From an uncultured Acidimicrobiia bacterium (lineage in GTDB: Bacteria > Actinomycetota > Acidimicrobiia > Spongiisociales > Spongiisociaceae): a stretch of 64,000 nucleotides of DNA. Position 1 is the first letter of the stretch. Each line of letters starts with the position of its first letter. Positions 8,083-17,565 of this stretch are shown here, in pieces. Made by a program: the position numbers and the translations under genes. The stretch spans positions 2,020,548 through 2,084,547 of the forward strand of contig OY282370.1 of NCBI GenBank assembly GCA_958295745.1. The letters are read 5' to 3'. Under the pieces are notes generated by a model. The model was not told the origin of the DNA, searched no databases, and saw only the letters and a program-made list of their open reading frames with translations.

Positions 8083-9387
8083 GTGGCAAAGGACGGGGGG
8101 CGGTTCGTCGGGTCGCCTGCGGCCGCGGTGTTGTTGGGGGCGGTGATTCTGATCACCCACGGGTTCGGCTCCGGTCTCATACCGGCCCTGCTGCCCCAGA
8201 TCGTAGATTCCTTCCAGTCTGGGTATGGGGTGCTCAGCCTGGCATTGACCGCCGGCATGGCGGCCTACGGGTTGGGGGCGGCCTTGGCGGTCAAGGTCGT
8301 AGATATCGTTCCCCCGCGCGGGTTGCTGATGCTCTGTCTGGCGGTCTGCGCGGCGGCTTTCCTGTCCGCGTCGGCGGCGTCGTCGCCGGGAATGCTGGCC
8401 GCCTGCACGGCGGCGATCGGCCTCTCCGCACCCATCAGCTGGTCGGCGGCCGTCCATATAGCGGGCGAGGCGGTGGACCCGCGGCACCACGGCCGGGTCC
8501 TGGCAGTCGCCAGCGCCGGCACCGGCGTCGGATACGGGCTGAACGGGGTTTTCGTTCAGATATTGGCCGGGCCGGAGGAGTGGAGGACGGCGTTCGCCGC
8601 CGCCTCGGTTGTGTCGGTCTGCACGATCGCGGGGGTGCTGCTGGTGTTCCGGCGGCCGATCGAGATGCCGTTCCAGACGGCGAAGGTGGGGCGCGGCCGG
8701 GGTGTCTGGCGGCGGATCTGGATGGTGCCGGGCGGGCGGGCCGTGATCCTGATGAGCGTGGTGTCGGGCGCCGGTGGGCTGACCTTCGCGACCTACCTCT
8801 CCGAGGTCGCCGTAGACGAGCTGGCTGCGAGCCCGGCGGCGGCCGCCGCTCCGTGGTGGCTGGCCGCCGCGGTCGGGGTGGCGGCCGCCCTGCCTTTGGG
8901 CCTGATGGGTGATCGCGGCTCGCCCGTGAGAGTGGTGTCGGTCATGGTCGGCGCCTACGCGGCCTTGCTGGGGGTGTTGTCGCTCTGGTGGTCCTACCCC
9001 GCCCTGATGGCGGCGGCGTTCGGGTACGGCGTCCTGAACTTCCCGGTCTGGGGGTTGATCGGGCTGGCCGCCCACCGCAGCCTTCCTCCCCGACTGGCCG
9101 TCCGGGCGGTATCGGGGGGATTGGCGGCGGCGGCCGGGGCGGCCGCTCTGTCCATCACCGCGTCGGGCGCGTGGATAGACCGGACCGGGAGCTTCCGGGT
9201 CCCGGCGGCGGTGCTGGCGGTGCTGGTGGCGGTTGCCGCGCTGTGGTTCGGGGCCGGGCGCCGCGCCCCGCCGCAAGATAGGGAAGCCTTCGCCGAGGCC
9301 GTCGACGCGCTGTGGATCGGGGATGAGCCGCCCGCCGGCGCCGGTTCGCCTACGACGCCTTCCGCCGAGCCGGAAGGTACGCGATGA
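8083..9387 (+). CDS. MFS transporter, last gene of the formate operon
   Basis: This 434-aa protein is strongly hydrophobic with roughly twelve membrane segments in two halves and a basic cytoplasmic loop around residues 200-225 (KVGRGRGVWRR). It is a major facilitator superfamily member. The GTG start lies 13 bases after the FDH Fe-S gene, so it belongs to that operon. By position it may move formate, oxalate or another one-carbon acid, but the sequence alone does not show the substrate. The C-terminal 40 residues are hydrophilic and proline-rich. Confidence 0.8.
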   Translation: MAKDGGRFVGSPAAAVLLGAVILITHGFGSGLIPALLPQIVDSFQSGYGVLSLALTAGMAAYGLGAALAVKVVDIVPPRGLLMLCLAVCAAAFLSASAASSPGMLAACTAAIGLSAPISWSAAVHIAGEAVDPRHHGRVLAVASAGTGVGYGLNGVFVQILAGPEEWRTAFAAASVVSVCTIAGVLLVFRRPIEMPFQTAKVGRGRGVWRRIWMVPGGRAVILMSVVSGAGGLTFATYLSEVAVDELAASPAAAAAPWWLAAAVGVAAALPLGLMGDRGSPVRVVSVMVGAYAALLGVLSLWWSYPALMAAAFGYGVLNFPVWGLIGLAAHRSLPPRLAVRAVSGGLAAAAGAAALSITASGAWIDRTGSFRVPAAVLAVLVAVAALWFGAGRRAPPQDREAFAEAVDALWIGDEPPAGAGSPTTPSAEPEGTR

Positions 9388-9528
9388 AAGCACCGCCCTC
9401 CGCCGCAGTGCCTGCCTGCCGGGGCGCCCGAAGACCCCAGACCCCTTGCTGATCCGATCGCCGCGGGACGGCAGGAAAGCATCACAGCCGCCGGGTATCT
9501 TGGTACTAGTTTAGGGAGAGGAGGCCTG

Positions 9529-10386
9529 ATGACGAGCACAACCAGAACCCTGCCGCCGTTGTTTGCCGAAGAGAAAGTCCAGGTCAGCGTGTTTGAAGGA
9601 GACGCGAGCCGGGTACTCAGGGACCTTCCGGCGGAGTCGGTGCATCTGGTGGTCACCTCGCCTCCCTACGCCGATCAGCGGCGGTCCACCTACGGAGGCA
9701 TCCATCCCGATGACTATGTTGAATGGTTCAAGCCGATCGCGGCGGGAATCCACCACGTTCTCCACCCGGAGGGCACCTTTGTTCTCAATATCAAGGAGAA
9801 GGTGGTGAAGGGAGAGCGCCACACCTACGTGCTCGAACTGATTCAGGCAATGCGGGCCGGGGGATGGTTGTGGACAGAGGAGTTCATCTGGCACAAGAAG
9901 AATTGTTATCCCGGCAAGTGGCCGAACCGCTTCCGGGACGCCTGGGAGAGGCTGTTGCAGTTCAACAAGCAGCGCAAGTTCAAGATGCGCCAGGAAGAGG
10001 TGAGAGTTCCGGTGGGAGAATGGGCCAATGGCCGGTTGCGCAACCTGAGCGAGACAGACCGTATTCGGGACGAGTCGAACGTAGGCAGCGGGTTCGGAAA
10101 GAACATATCCAACTGGGTGGGCCGTGACCTGGCTTATCCGACCAACGTGCTTCACATGGCCACCGAGTGCTCGAACAGACGGCATAGCGCGGTCTTCCCC
10201 GAGCCGCTTCCCAGATGGTTCATTCGACTGTTTACTGATGAAGGAGACACCGTACTGGACCCATTCGCGGGGTCAGGCACCACCTTGGCTGCCGCCTCGG
10301 ATCTGAACAGGCGGGCTATAGGAATAGACATCGACCCGGAATACTGTGACCTAGCCCGTGAAAGGCTCGGTATAGGTTTACCCTGA
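9529..10386 (+). CDS. Orphan DNA methyltransferase, beta class (N4-cytosine or N6-adenine)
   Basis: The 285-aa enzyme transfers a methyl group from S-adenosylmethionine to an exocyclic amino group in DNA. The catalytic motif TSPPY (43-47) precedes the SAM-binding motif DPFAGSGTT (244-252), the order of beta-class enzymes. TSPPY is commoner in N4-cytosine enzymes, but the base cannot be settled by eye. A strong RBS (GGAGAGGAGG) precedes the ATG. No restriction gene adjoins it, and the flanking genes are metabolic, so it is probably a solitary methylase. Codon use is less GC-biased than in its neighbours, suggesting acquisition. Confidence 0.88.
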   Translation: MTSTTRTLPPLFAEEKVQVSVFEGDASRVLRDLPAESVHLVVTSPPYADQRRSTYGGIHPDDYVEWFKPIAAGIHHVLHPEGTFVLNIKEKVVKGERHTYVLELIQAMRAGGWLWTEEFIWHKKNCYPGKWPNRFRDAWERLLQFNKQRKFKMRQEEVRVPVGEWANGRLRNLSETDRIRDESNVGSGFGKNISNWVGRDLAYPTNVLHMATECSNRRHSAVFPEPLPRWFIRLFTDEGDTVLDPFAGSGTTLAAASDLNRRAIGIDIDPEYCDLARERLGIGLP

Positions 10387-10483
10387 ATGGGTTAGGTGTG
10401 GTAACAACAACGGTGTAGTTCGCCGGAGACGGGCGCAACACTGCCCTCGGCGACCTTGCCGCACTGGTTCGCCGGGTTCCTGT

Positions 10484-11500
10484 TCACAGCAGGAGCTCTG
10501 CGATCTGCACGGCGTTGAGGGCCGCCCCCTTGCGGAGGTTGTCGCCCACCACCCACAGGCTGATTCCTCCCGGCGCCCCGAGGGTGCCCCGGATACGGGA
10601 GGCTAGAACCGAGTCCGACCCCGCCGAGTCCAAGGGGGTGGCCACCCGATCGTCCGGCCATACCTCCAGTCCGGGCGCCTCTTCGAGAAGGCGGCGGGCG
10701 GTGTCCGAGTCGACCGGCGAGTCGAACCACATGGTGGCCGAGATGCCGTGCCCCACCATTACCGGAACCCGGACGCAGGTCGGCTCCACCGCGATGTCGT
10801 CCCGCTCGAGGATCTTGCGGGTCTCGGTTATCAGTTTCCACTCCTCGTCGGTGTGACCCTCATCGGCTATGGCGCCGGCCATCGGCAGGACGTTGAAACC
10901 GATCGGCCGCTGGAAAGGACCGCTTCCCGGGTCTTTCCAGTCCCCCGAAACCAGCGCCTCCCGGTCTTGGAGGAGTAACCCGGTCTGGTGGATCAGGGTT
11001 TCCATCCCGGTCATTCCGGTGCCCGAAACGGACTGGTAGGACATGGCCACCATCCGCGACAGCCCGGCATGGCGGTGCAGCGGGGCGGCGGCCATCATCA
11101 GGGTCATGGTGGTGCAGTTGGGGTTGGCGATCGTCCCCCTGTGGGCATCCGCTGCATGGTCGTTGACCCCCGCCACTACCAGGGGCACCTCGGGTGTTCC
11201 CCGGAAGGCCGAAGAGTTGTCGATCACCGCCGCGCCGGCGGCGGTGAACTCCGGTGCGTACCGGCGGCTGCGGGAGGCGCCGGCGGAGAAGAGGGCGATG
11301 TCGATGCCGTCCGGGTCGGCCGCAGCCAGATCCTCTACCTCCACCTCACCCCAGCGGGTAGGGATGACGGTCCCGGCGGAGCGGGCCGAGGCCATCAGGC
11401 GCAGATCGGCGAGCGGGAAGTCCCGTTCCTCGAGGATGGCCAGCATGGTGCGCCCCACCGCCCCCGTGGCGCCTACGACCGCCAGCCGCGGATCAGCCAC
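10484..11500 (-). CDS. asd: Aspartate-semialdehyde dehydrogenase
   Basis: The enzyme reduces aspartyl phosphate to aspartate semialdehyde with NADPH, on the route to lysine, threonine and methionine. The N-terminal Rossmann motif [20 protein letters not shown] and the active-site block IANPNCTTM, with its catalytic Cys, are clear; 338 aa is the normal length. The ATG overlaps the end of the aspartate kinase gene by 8 bases, so the two consecutive pathway enzymes form one operon. The 97-base gap to the convergent methyltransferase shows no obvious terminator. Confidence 0.95.
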   Translation of the reverse strand: MADPRLAVVGATGAVGRTMLAILEERDFPLADLRLMASARSAGTVIPTRWGEVEVEDLAAADPDGIDIALFSAGASRSRRYAPEFTAAGAAVIDNSSAFRGTPEVPLVVAGVNDHAADAHRGTIANPNCTTMTLMMAAAPLHRHAGLSRMVAMSYQSVSGTGMTGMETLIHQTGLLLQDREALVSGDWKDPGSGPFQRPIGFNVLPMAGAIADEGHTDEEWKLITETRKILERDDIAVEPTCVRVPVMVGHGISATMWFDSPVDSDTARRLLEEAPGLEVWPDDRVATPLDSAGSDSVLASRIRGTLGAPGGISLWVVGDNLRKGAALNAVQIAELLL

Positions 11501-12731
11501 CGGCCCCTGCCTCCTCGATGATCACAGGCGGGTCGAACTCGGTGTGGAGGGCCCGCACCGCCCTCTCCACGTTTTCGCTTCGCACCACGCACGAAACGCG
11601 GATGGTCGAGGTGGAGATCATCTCGATGTTGATCCCGGCGTCGGCCAGGGTGCGGAACACCCGGGCCGCCACCCCCGGATTCGACTTCATGCCGGCCCCC
11701 ACCAGCGACACCTTGGCGATGTCGGAGTCGACGCTCAGGCCGCCCGCGCCCAGCTCGGCCACCAAGGGGGCGGTGGCCCGGCGGGCGGTCTCGGCCTGGG
11801 AGGCGGGCACGGTGAAGCTGAGGTCGGTGTTGCCGTCCTCCCCCGAGTTCTGCACGATCATGTCGATGTTCACCCGGGCCTCGGCCAGGGTCTCGAAGAT
11901 GTCGGCCGCCACACCGGGGCGGTCGGGGACGCTCCGCAGGGTTACTTTGGCTTCCGAGGTGTCGTGTGCGATGCCCCTGATGATCGCTTCTTCCATGGTG
12001 CTCTCCTTTACCCAGGTGCCCGGCTTGTCCACGAAGGACGACCGGACATGGATGGGTACGTTGAACCTCCGGCCGATCTCCACGGATCGGGCCATCAAGA
12101 CCCCGGCGCCTCCCGCCGCCAGCTCCATCATCTCGTCGAACGACACTTCGTCCAGTTTGCGCGCCTCCGGCGCCAGCCTGGGGTCGGCGGTGTAGACCCC
12201 TTCGACGTCGGTGTATATCTCGCAGGCGTCGGCGCCGTGGGCGGAGGCTAGGGCCACCGCGGTGGTGTCGGACCCGCCCCTGCCCAGGGTAGTCACCTCC
12301 TTCGAGGCGGGGTCCACCCCTTGGAACCCCGCCACGATCACCACGTTGCCGCCCTTCAGTCCATCCCGCACTCGGACCCCGCGTATCTCGGTGATCTTGG
12401 CCTGGCCGTGGGCTGCGTCGGTGAGGATGCCGGCCTGGGAGCCGGTGAGGCTGAGCGCCGGAATCCCCTCGTCGTGGAGGGCCATCGCCAGCAGGGCCAT
12501 CGAAATTCGCTCTCCCGCCGTTAGGAGCATGTCCATCTCCCTGGCGGGTGGATTCGAGCTGACCCGGCGGGCCAAGTCGATCAGGTCGTCGGTGGAGCTC
12601 CCCATGGCCGACACCACCACGATCAGCTCGTTCTCGGCGCGGCGCGTCTCGGCCACCCGCCGGGAAACCCGCCTGATACGTTCGGGGTCGGCAACCGAAG
12701 TGCCGCCGTATTTCTGCACGACCAAAGGCAT
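11493..12731 (-). CDS. lysC: Aspartate kinase
   Basis: This enzyme phosphorylates aspartate, the first step of the aspartate-family pathway. The kinase domain begins with [16 protein letters not shown] and includes [13 protein letters not shown]; the C-terminal third contains two ACT domains (NIDMIVQNS and [16 protein letters not shown]) that normally mediate feedback inhibition by lysine and threonine. I start at ATG 12731 (412 aa), which gives the usual N-terminus [11 protein letters not shown] longer in-frame extension exists but overlaps the divergent gene and has no family counterpart. It is coupled to asd. Confidence 0.95.
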   Translation of the reverse strand: MPLVVQKYGGTSVADPERIRRVSRRVAETRRAENELIVVVSAMGSSTDDLIDLARRVSSNPPAREMDMLLTAGERISMALLAMALHDEGIPALSLTGSQAGILTDAAHGQAKITEIRGVRVRDGLKGGNVVIVAGFQGVDPASKEVTTLGRGGSDTTAVALASAHGADACEIYTDVEGVYTADPRLAPEARKLDEVSFDEMMELAAGGAGVLMARSVEIGRRFNVPIHVRSSFVDKPGTWVKESTMEEAIIRGIAHDTSEAKVTLRSVPDRPGVAADIFETLAEARVNIDMIVQNSGEDGNTDLSFTVPASQAETARRATAPLVAELGAGGLSVDSDIAKVSLVGAGMKSNPGVAARVFRTLADAGINIEMISTSTIRVSCVVRSENVERAVRALHTEFDPPVIIEEAGAGG

Positions 12732-12771
12732 AGGCGCCAGTGTATTGACTTTCGGCGGACAACCCGCCGCC

Positions 12772-13086
12772 ATGGACGACCTTCCGGAGAATTCATATCT
12801 AGAATGGATCCGAATGGGAAGCGAGAAGCGAGCGCGCCAGAAAGAAAACCGCCGGGCCCGGCAGGAGGCCGAGCAGCGGGAGGCCCGCCGCGTCAAATGG
12901 CGGCGCCGGGTGGTGATGTGGTCGGCGATCGCGGTCTTGGTGATCGCGGTCTTCGTGATCGGCAACCTGATCACCGCCGGCGATGACCCGGCCCCCCAAC
13001 CGCCGGTGGTGGTGACCGACACCACCACGGCCGACAGCCCCCGGGTAATCGTGCCGACCGACACCACCGCGCCCGAGGATTCCTGA
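12772..13086 (+). CDS. Small single-pass membrane protein of unknown function (resembles the N-terminus of membrane PPIases)
   Basis: The 104-aa product has a strongly basic segment ([20 protein letters not shown]) followed by one hydrophobic helix ([16 protein letters not shown]) and a short Thr/Pro-rich extracellular tail. The basic block and helix resemble the N-terminal anchor of actinobacterial membrane-bound peptidyl-prolyl isomerases, but the isomerase domain is missing. The start could be ATG 12814 (90 aa), directly at the basic block. It diverges from lysC. No function can be assigned. Confidence 0.6.
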   Translation: MDDLPENSYLEWIRMGSEKRARQKENRRARQEAEQREARRVKWRRRVVMWSAIAVLVIAVFVIGNLITAGDDPAPQPPVVVTDTTTADSPRVIVPTDTTAPEDS

Positions 13087-13155
13087 ACGGCTGAGGCGCT
13101 CTCCTATCCGGTTCGGTCCCGGCCCTGAACGATCAGGGTTAGCCTTGCCCTTCGG

Positions 13156-14004
13156 ATGGCTGTCGATCTCCATGTTCACTCCACCGCCTCTGACGGCAGC
13201 GAAACTCCGTCAGAAACGGTAAGGCTCGCGGCCCGGGCCGGACTCACCGCGGTGGCCCTGACCGACCACGACTCCCTGGAAGGAGTGGAGGAAGCCCGGG
13301 CAGAGGCGGAACGGCAGGGGATCGAGCTTATACCCGGGGTGGAGCTGTCCTGCGAGTGGGATCGGGGTGGTCTGCATATCGTGGTGTTGTTCCTGGAACC
13401 CGGCCCCGGGCCGCTGCAGGATCGCCTGGGAGAACTCCGGGAGGGCAGGGAAGGCCGCACCCTGGTCATGATCGAGCGCCTGGCCTGCCTGGACATCCAC
13501 ATCGACTACGAGGAGGTGGTCCGCCAGGCGAAGGGCGGCAGCATCGGGCGTCCTCACATAGCGGCGGTGATGCAGCGCAAGGGTTACGTTCCCGACATCC
13601 CTTCCGCCTTCGCCTGTTACCTGGGTCGCGGGCGCCCCGCCTATGCCCCCCGCCCGTTGCTCCGACCCGAGGAAGCCATCGGGTTGGCCGGCCGATCCGG
13701 GGCGGTGTCGGTAGCGGCCCATCCCCATACGATCGGGCTCGACAGCGCCGCCGAGTACGCCGCCTTCTACCGGCGGATGGCCGGCCTCGGCTTGGCGGGG
13801 GTGGAGTGCTACTACCCGGAGTACGACCTCCGGATGCGCCGGGACCTGGCGCAGACGGTTGGCGCCCACGGTCTGCTCCCCTCCGGCGGGTCGGATTTCC
13901 ACGGGACGTACAAGCCGGGCCTCCGGGTAGGGGTCGGCCGCGGTGACCTGATAGTTCCCGACCGGATACTGGAAGACTTGCGGGCTGCCCGCCCGGACCG
14001 GTAG
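13156..14004 (+). CDS. PHP-domain phosphoesterase (TrpH/RNase AM family)
   Basis: The 282-aa protein opens with the metal-binding signature DLHVHSTASDGS and LTDHDSLEGVEEA, followed by PGVELSCEW, HPHTIGLDS and a C-terminal GGSDFHGTYKPG. All are metal ligand blocks of the PHP family. Characterised members hydrolyse 3',5'-nucleoside bisphosphates or short RNA 5' ends with manganese. The gene ends two bases before murJ and probably shares its transcript. Confidence 0.88.
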   Translation: MAVDLHVHSTASDGSETPSETVRLAARAGLTAVALTDHDSLEGVEEARAEAERQGIELIPGVELSCEWDRGGLHIVVLFLEPGPGPLQDRLGELREGREGRTLVMIERLACLDIHIDYEEVVRQAKGGSIGRPHIAAVMQRKGYVPDIPSAFACYLGRGRPAYAPRPLLRPEEAIGLAGRSGAVSVAAHPHTIGLDSAAEYAAFYRRMAGLGLAGVECYYPEYDLRMRRDLAQTVGAHGLLPSGGSDFHGTYKPGLRVGVGRGDLIVPDRILEDLRAARPDR

Positions 14005-14006
14005 AG

Positions 14007-15587
14007 ATGAAGCCCGCCGGCGCCGCCGGGGGTATGGCCCGGGCAGCCGGGGTGGTGGCGGCCGGGATACTGCTGTCCAGGCTGTTGGGCTTCGCTCGGA
14101 ACGTGGTCCTGGCCAACAGGCTGGGGGACGGTCCGGCAGCCGATGCCTACGAGGTCGCTTTCATCGTGCCGGATTTCCTCAACTATCTGCTGGCCGGGGG
14201 TTTCCTGGCCATCACCTTCATTCCAATCCTGAGCCGGTTCCGGGCGGCGGGAGATCCCGACGGGGCGGCGGCGGCCTTCAACGCCGTGTTCCGCCCGGCG
14301 GCGGTGCTGATCGTTCTTCTGACCGCGGCGGCAGCAGCGGGGGCGGAAGTGATCGTGGATCGGCTGTTCGGATCGGGGGGCCGGCTCGACGCCGACCAGC
14401 TGGCCGAGGTGACCAGGCTGACCAGGCTGGTATTGCCCGCCCAGGTCTTCTTCGTGCTCGGCGGGCTGTTCATGGCGGTGCAGTACGTCCACGGGCGGTT
14501 CGTGATACCCACCCTGGCGCCGATCATCTACAACGCCGGCATCATCCTGGGAGGGCTGGCGGGTGCCCGGTCGGACGAGGTGTCGGCCACCGGGTTCATC
14601 CTCGGCGCAGTCGGCGGGGCCTTTGCCGGGAACCTGGTCCTCCAGTGGTGGGGCGCCCGCCGCACGGGGCTGCGGATATCGGCCGGCCTGCCCGATTTCC
14701 GCCACCCCGCCTTCCGGGAATACCTGGTTCTGGCCATCCCCCTGATGGTGGGTCAGTCCATCGTGGTGCTGGACGAGTCGATCGGGAAGATAGTGGCGGC
14801 GGCCGCTTCCGACGGCGCCGTCTTCAGCCTCAACCTGGCCCGCCGGGTGAACATGGTGCCGGTGGGGGTGATCGCCCAGGCGGCGGGGGTGGCGGCCTAT
14901 CCGTACCTGGCCCGCCTAGCCGCGGAGGGCCGCCGGAGCGAGTTGGCGTCGTCGATGGGCCGGGCGGTCCGCACGGTGTTGTTCGCCGGGGGGGCGGCGG
15001 CGGCCGGGGTGATCGCGGTCAGCCAACCGGCCGTTCGGGCCGCCTTCCAGCACGGCCGGTTCAGCGAGGAGGGAACGGTGCTCACGGCGGCCGCTCTGGT
15101 CGGGTATGCGCTGAGCATCCCCGCCTGGGGCGCCCATCAGATATTCGCCCGCGGCTTCTACGCCCACCGCCAGATGTGGGCGCCGGTGATCGCCGGTACG
15201 GCCTGGACGGTTCCGGCCGTCCCGTTGTTCCTGGCCGGGTTCCGGATAGGCGGGGTGCCGGGAGTGGCGGCGGCCTCCTCGATCGTCATCACCGGGCATG
15301 CCGTCACCCTGTGGCTGCTGTGGCGGCGCTTCCACACGTCCGAAGGGCTGGAAGGAGCGCTGCGGACCGTCATCCACTCGTCGATGGGCGCCGCGGCGGC
15401 GGCGGTTCTGGGATGGCTGGCGGCCGATGCGGTAACCGGAGGCCGGGTTCCCGGTTTCGGGACCGGAGCGGCGGCAACCGTTATCGGGTTGGCGGTCGCG
15501 GGGGCGGCCTACCTGGCCGTTACCTGGTCGTTGGGGTCAACCGAGGCGCGCTCGGTCTTGCGTGGCCGTTGGCCGACCCGTTCATGA
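14007..15587 (+). CDS. murJ: Lipid II flippase MurJ (MviN)
   Basis: The 526-aa integral membrane protein translocates lipid II to the outer face of the membrane for peptidoglycan synthesis. The family N-terminus is clear (GILLSRLLGFARNVVLANRL, then ADAYEVAFIVPDFLNYLLAGG), as are about fourteen hydrophobic segments and conserved basic residues such as SLNLARRVNMVP. Length is normal for the family without an extra cytoplasmic domain. Its last 68 bases overlap the antisense end of the acyl-CoA carboxylase epsilon-like gene. Confidence 0.92.
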   Translation: MKPAGAAGGMARAAGVVAAGILLSRLLGFARNVVLANRLGDGPAADAYEVAFIVPDFLNYLLAGGFLAITFIPILSRFRAAGDPDGAAAAFNAVFRPAAVLIVLLTAAAAAGAEVIVDRLFGSGGRLDADQLAEVTRLTRLVLPAQVFFVLGGLFMAVQYVHGRFVIPTLAPIIYNAGIILGGLAGARSDEVSATGFILGAVGGAFAGNLVLQWWGARRTGLRISAGLPDFRHPAFREYLVLAIPLMVGQSIVVLDESIGKIVAAAASDGAVFSLNLARRVNMVPVGVIAQAAGVAAYPYLARLAAEGRRSELASSMGRAVRTVLFAGGAAAAGVIAVSQPAVRAAFQHGRFSEEGTVLTAAALVGYALSIPAWGAHQIFARGFYAHRQMWAPVIAGTAWTVPAVPLFLAGFRIGGVPGVAAASSIVITGHAVTLWLLWRRFHTSEGLEGALRTVIHSSMGAAAAAVLGWLAADAVTGGRVPGFGTGAAATVIGLAVAGAAYLAVTWSLGSTEARSVLRGRWPTRS

Positions 15588-15792
15588 TCACCCGGGGAGG
15601 GACGAAAGGCTCCATCCGGGCCGCCATCATCCAGTTGGAGAAACGCCGGATCGGCGGGGAAGCGGCGCGCCGTTCCTCCGCCAAGGCGTGCTCGACCGCG
15701 GTCGCGATAGCCGCCGCCTCGTAAGGCCCGGCGCCGCCGGTGATGTGGAACTCGACCGCGCCTCGGCGGTTATCTCCGTTGTCCATACCCAT
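15520..15792 (-). CDS. Acyl-CoA carboxylase epsilon-like small subunit
   Basis: This 90-aa protein has the pattern of the small epsilon subunits of actinobacterial acyl-CoA carboxylases: a beta strand and helix block (EFHITGGAGPYEAAAIATAV) and, after a short linker, a W-x-x-AAR motif (NWMMAAR). Epsilon subunits bridge or stabilise the biotin carboxylase-carboxyltransferase complex. The start overlaps the 3' end of the methylmalonyl-CoA epimerase gene by 23 bases, which fits a propionyl-CoA carboxylation context. Assignment is by pattern; the protein is too short for certainty. Confidence 0.6.
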   Translation of the reverse strand: MGMDNGDNRRGAVEFHITGGAGPYEAAAIATAVEHALAEERRAASPPIRRFSNWMMAARMEPFVPPRVIMNGSANGHARPSAPRLTPTTR

Positions 15793-16189
15793 ATTCGACC
15801 AGCTCGATCAGGGTTTGGTTTCCACCCTTCGGATGCACGAAGGCGATCCGGGTGCCGCGCCCGCCCGTCCTGGGCGTCTCGTCCACCAACCGCGCCCCCT
15901 TCTCCTTCAGATGGGCGAGGGCCGCTTCGATGTCCACCACCGTGTAGGCCACGTGGTGGAGCCCCTCTCCCCGCCGTTCCAGGAACCGGCCCACCGGAGT
16001 GTCGGGGCGGAGGGCGGACAGCAGCTGGACGAAGGACCCGCCCATCGGAATCATGGCTTCCTCGACCCCCTGGTCCTCGACCACCTCGCGGTACATCGGC
16101 GCCGCCCGGTACCTCCGGCGGTAGTCGTCGACGGCCGAGTCGAGGTCGTGGACGGCGATGGCCACGTGGTCGAGGTTGAGGAGTTTCAT
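15770..16189 (-). CDS. mce: Methylmalonyl-CoA epimerase
   Basis: The 139-aa protein is a glyoxalase-fold metalloenzyme that interconverts (S)- and (R)-methylmalonyl-CoA between propionyl-CoA carboxylase and methylmalonyl-CoA mutase. The opening LDHVAIAVHDLDSAVDDYRR, the central GEGLHHVAYTVVDI and the end FVHPKGGNQTLIELVEY carry the paired His and Glu metal ligands. Length is normal. The neighbouring epsilon-like gene, translated in overlap, supports a role in propionate metabolism. Confidence 0.92.
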   Translation of the reverse strand: MKLLNLDHVAIAVHDLDSAVDDYRRRYRAAPMYREVVEDQGVEEAMIPMGGSFVQLLSALRPDTPVGRFLERRGEGLHHVAYTVVDIEAALAHLKEKGARLVDETPRTGGRGTRIAFVHPKGGNQTLIELVEYGYGQRR

Positions 16190-16299
16190 CCGGCCAGGGT
16201 ACCCGGCGCCGGCGCACCGGCTATCCCTACCCGTTCGGGTAGCGTTCCATGGACCCCATGGACCGGGGTCACCGGTACCGAACGGACGGAGGCATGACG

Positions 16300-17445
16300 A
16301 TGCGAATTGGGATCCTGACCGGCGGCGGAGACGTTCCGGGCCTCAACCCGGTCATCAAGGCCTTCGTGGAAAGGGCCGAGGAAGCCGGGCACTCCGTGCT
16401 AGGCCTGCGCCGGGGATGGGCGGCGGTCCTGAACATCGATCCGGACGACCCCCGTTCGGCGGCCGCTCATACGACGGCGCTCGACCGAGCCGCGGTGCGG
16501 ACCATCGACCGGACCGGCGGGACCATCCTCCACAGCAGCCGCACCAACCCGGGGCGGGTGGCGGAGCGGGACCTCCCCGCCTTCCTGACGCCCCTGCCTG
16601 ACGGGCCGCCCTTCGACCTCACCGGCCACGCGGTGCGGGTGATCGAGAGCCTCGGCCTCGACGCCCTGGTGGCGATCGGCGGCGACGACACCCTCTCCTA
16701 TGCACTGCGCATGCATGAAGAAGGGGTTCCGGTGGTGGCGGTGCCCAAGACCATGGACAACGACGTGCCCGGGACCGACTACTGCATCGGCTTCTCGACC
16801 GCCGTAACCCGCTCGGTGAAGTTCATCAACGATCTCCGTAGCGCGGTGGGCAGCCACGAGCGGGTGGCGGTGGTCGAGCTGTTCGGGCGTTACTCGGGTG
16901 CGACCAGCCTGATGTCCGGATACCTGTCCTCGGCGGACCGGACCCTCATCGCCGAGGTGCCTTTCGACATCGAGCGCCTAGCGGAGATGGTGGTGTCCGA
17001 CCGGGCCGCCAACCCCAGCCGTTACGCCGTGGCGGTGGTATCGGAAGGGGCTTCGCTCCTGGGTGGAGAGCGGGTGGAGAGCGGCGCCGCCGACGCCTAC
17101 GGCCACCGCAAGCTGGGCGGCATCGGGGAGATGACCGGCAGCCTGATCAAGGAGATCACCGGCATCAACATCATGAACCAGCGGGTGGGATACCTGATGC
17201 GGAGCGGCCCTCCGGACGTCCTGGACCTGATGGTGGGTTTCAACTTCGGGACCATGGCGGCGGAAATGCTGATCTCCGGCGTCAGCGGGCGCATGGCGGC
17301 GGTGCAGGGCGGTGTCTACGCCGTCAGCAGCCTTTCCGTGCTGGCCGCCGGGGCGCGCCGGGTGGACGTGGACGCCTTCTACGACTCGGACGAGTACCGC
17401 CCCCGCATCCGGGCGCTGGCCGGCAAGCCGATGTTCCTGTACTGA
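16300..17445 (+). CDS. 6-phosphofructokinase, probably pyrophosphate-dependent
   Basis: The 381-aa enzyme phosphorylates fructose 6-phosphate. It begins [19 protein letters not shown] and has GGDDTLS at 127-133 and PKTMDND at 149-155. The second Asp of GGDD and the Lys of PKTMDND replace two glycines of ATP-dependent enzymes and are the known signature of PPi use, making the reaction reversible. [12 protein letters not shown] and FGRYSG are typical substrate-binding blocks. I chose ATG 16300 because GGAGG (16288-16292) is seven bases upstream; ATG 16294 is too close. Confidence 0.9.
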   Translation: MRIGILTGGGDVPGLNPVIKAFVERAEEAGHSVLGLRRGWAAVLNIDPDDPRSAAAHTTALDRAAVRTIDRTGGTILHSSRTNPGRVAERDLPAFLTPLPDGPPFDLTGHAVRVIESLGLDALVAIGGDDTLSYALRMHEEGVPVVAVPKTMDNDVPGTDYCIGFSTAVTRSVKFINDLRSAVGSHERVAVVELFGRYSGATSLMSGYLSSADRTLIAEVPFDIERLAEMVVSDRAANPSRYAVAVVSEGASLLGGERVESGAADAYGHRKLGGIGEMTGSLIKEITGINIMNQRVGYLMRSGPPDVLDLMVGFNFGTMAAEMLISGVSGRMAAVQGGVYAVSSLSVLAAGARRVDVDAFYDSDEYRPRIRALAGKPMFLY

Positions 17446-17565
17446 CGGAAGGGATATCACGCAGGCGGTGCGAACGGGTTGCCGATATTATGCTTCGAAG
17501 CCTCGGTGACTGGGAATGGAGGACGGCGTGAACACGGAACTGCTGAACCGGGAGGTCGAGGGATC

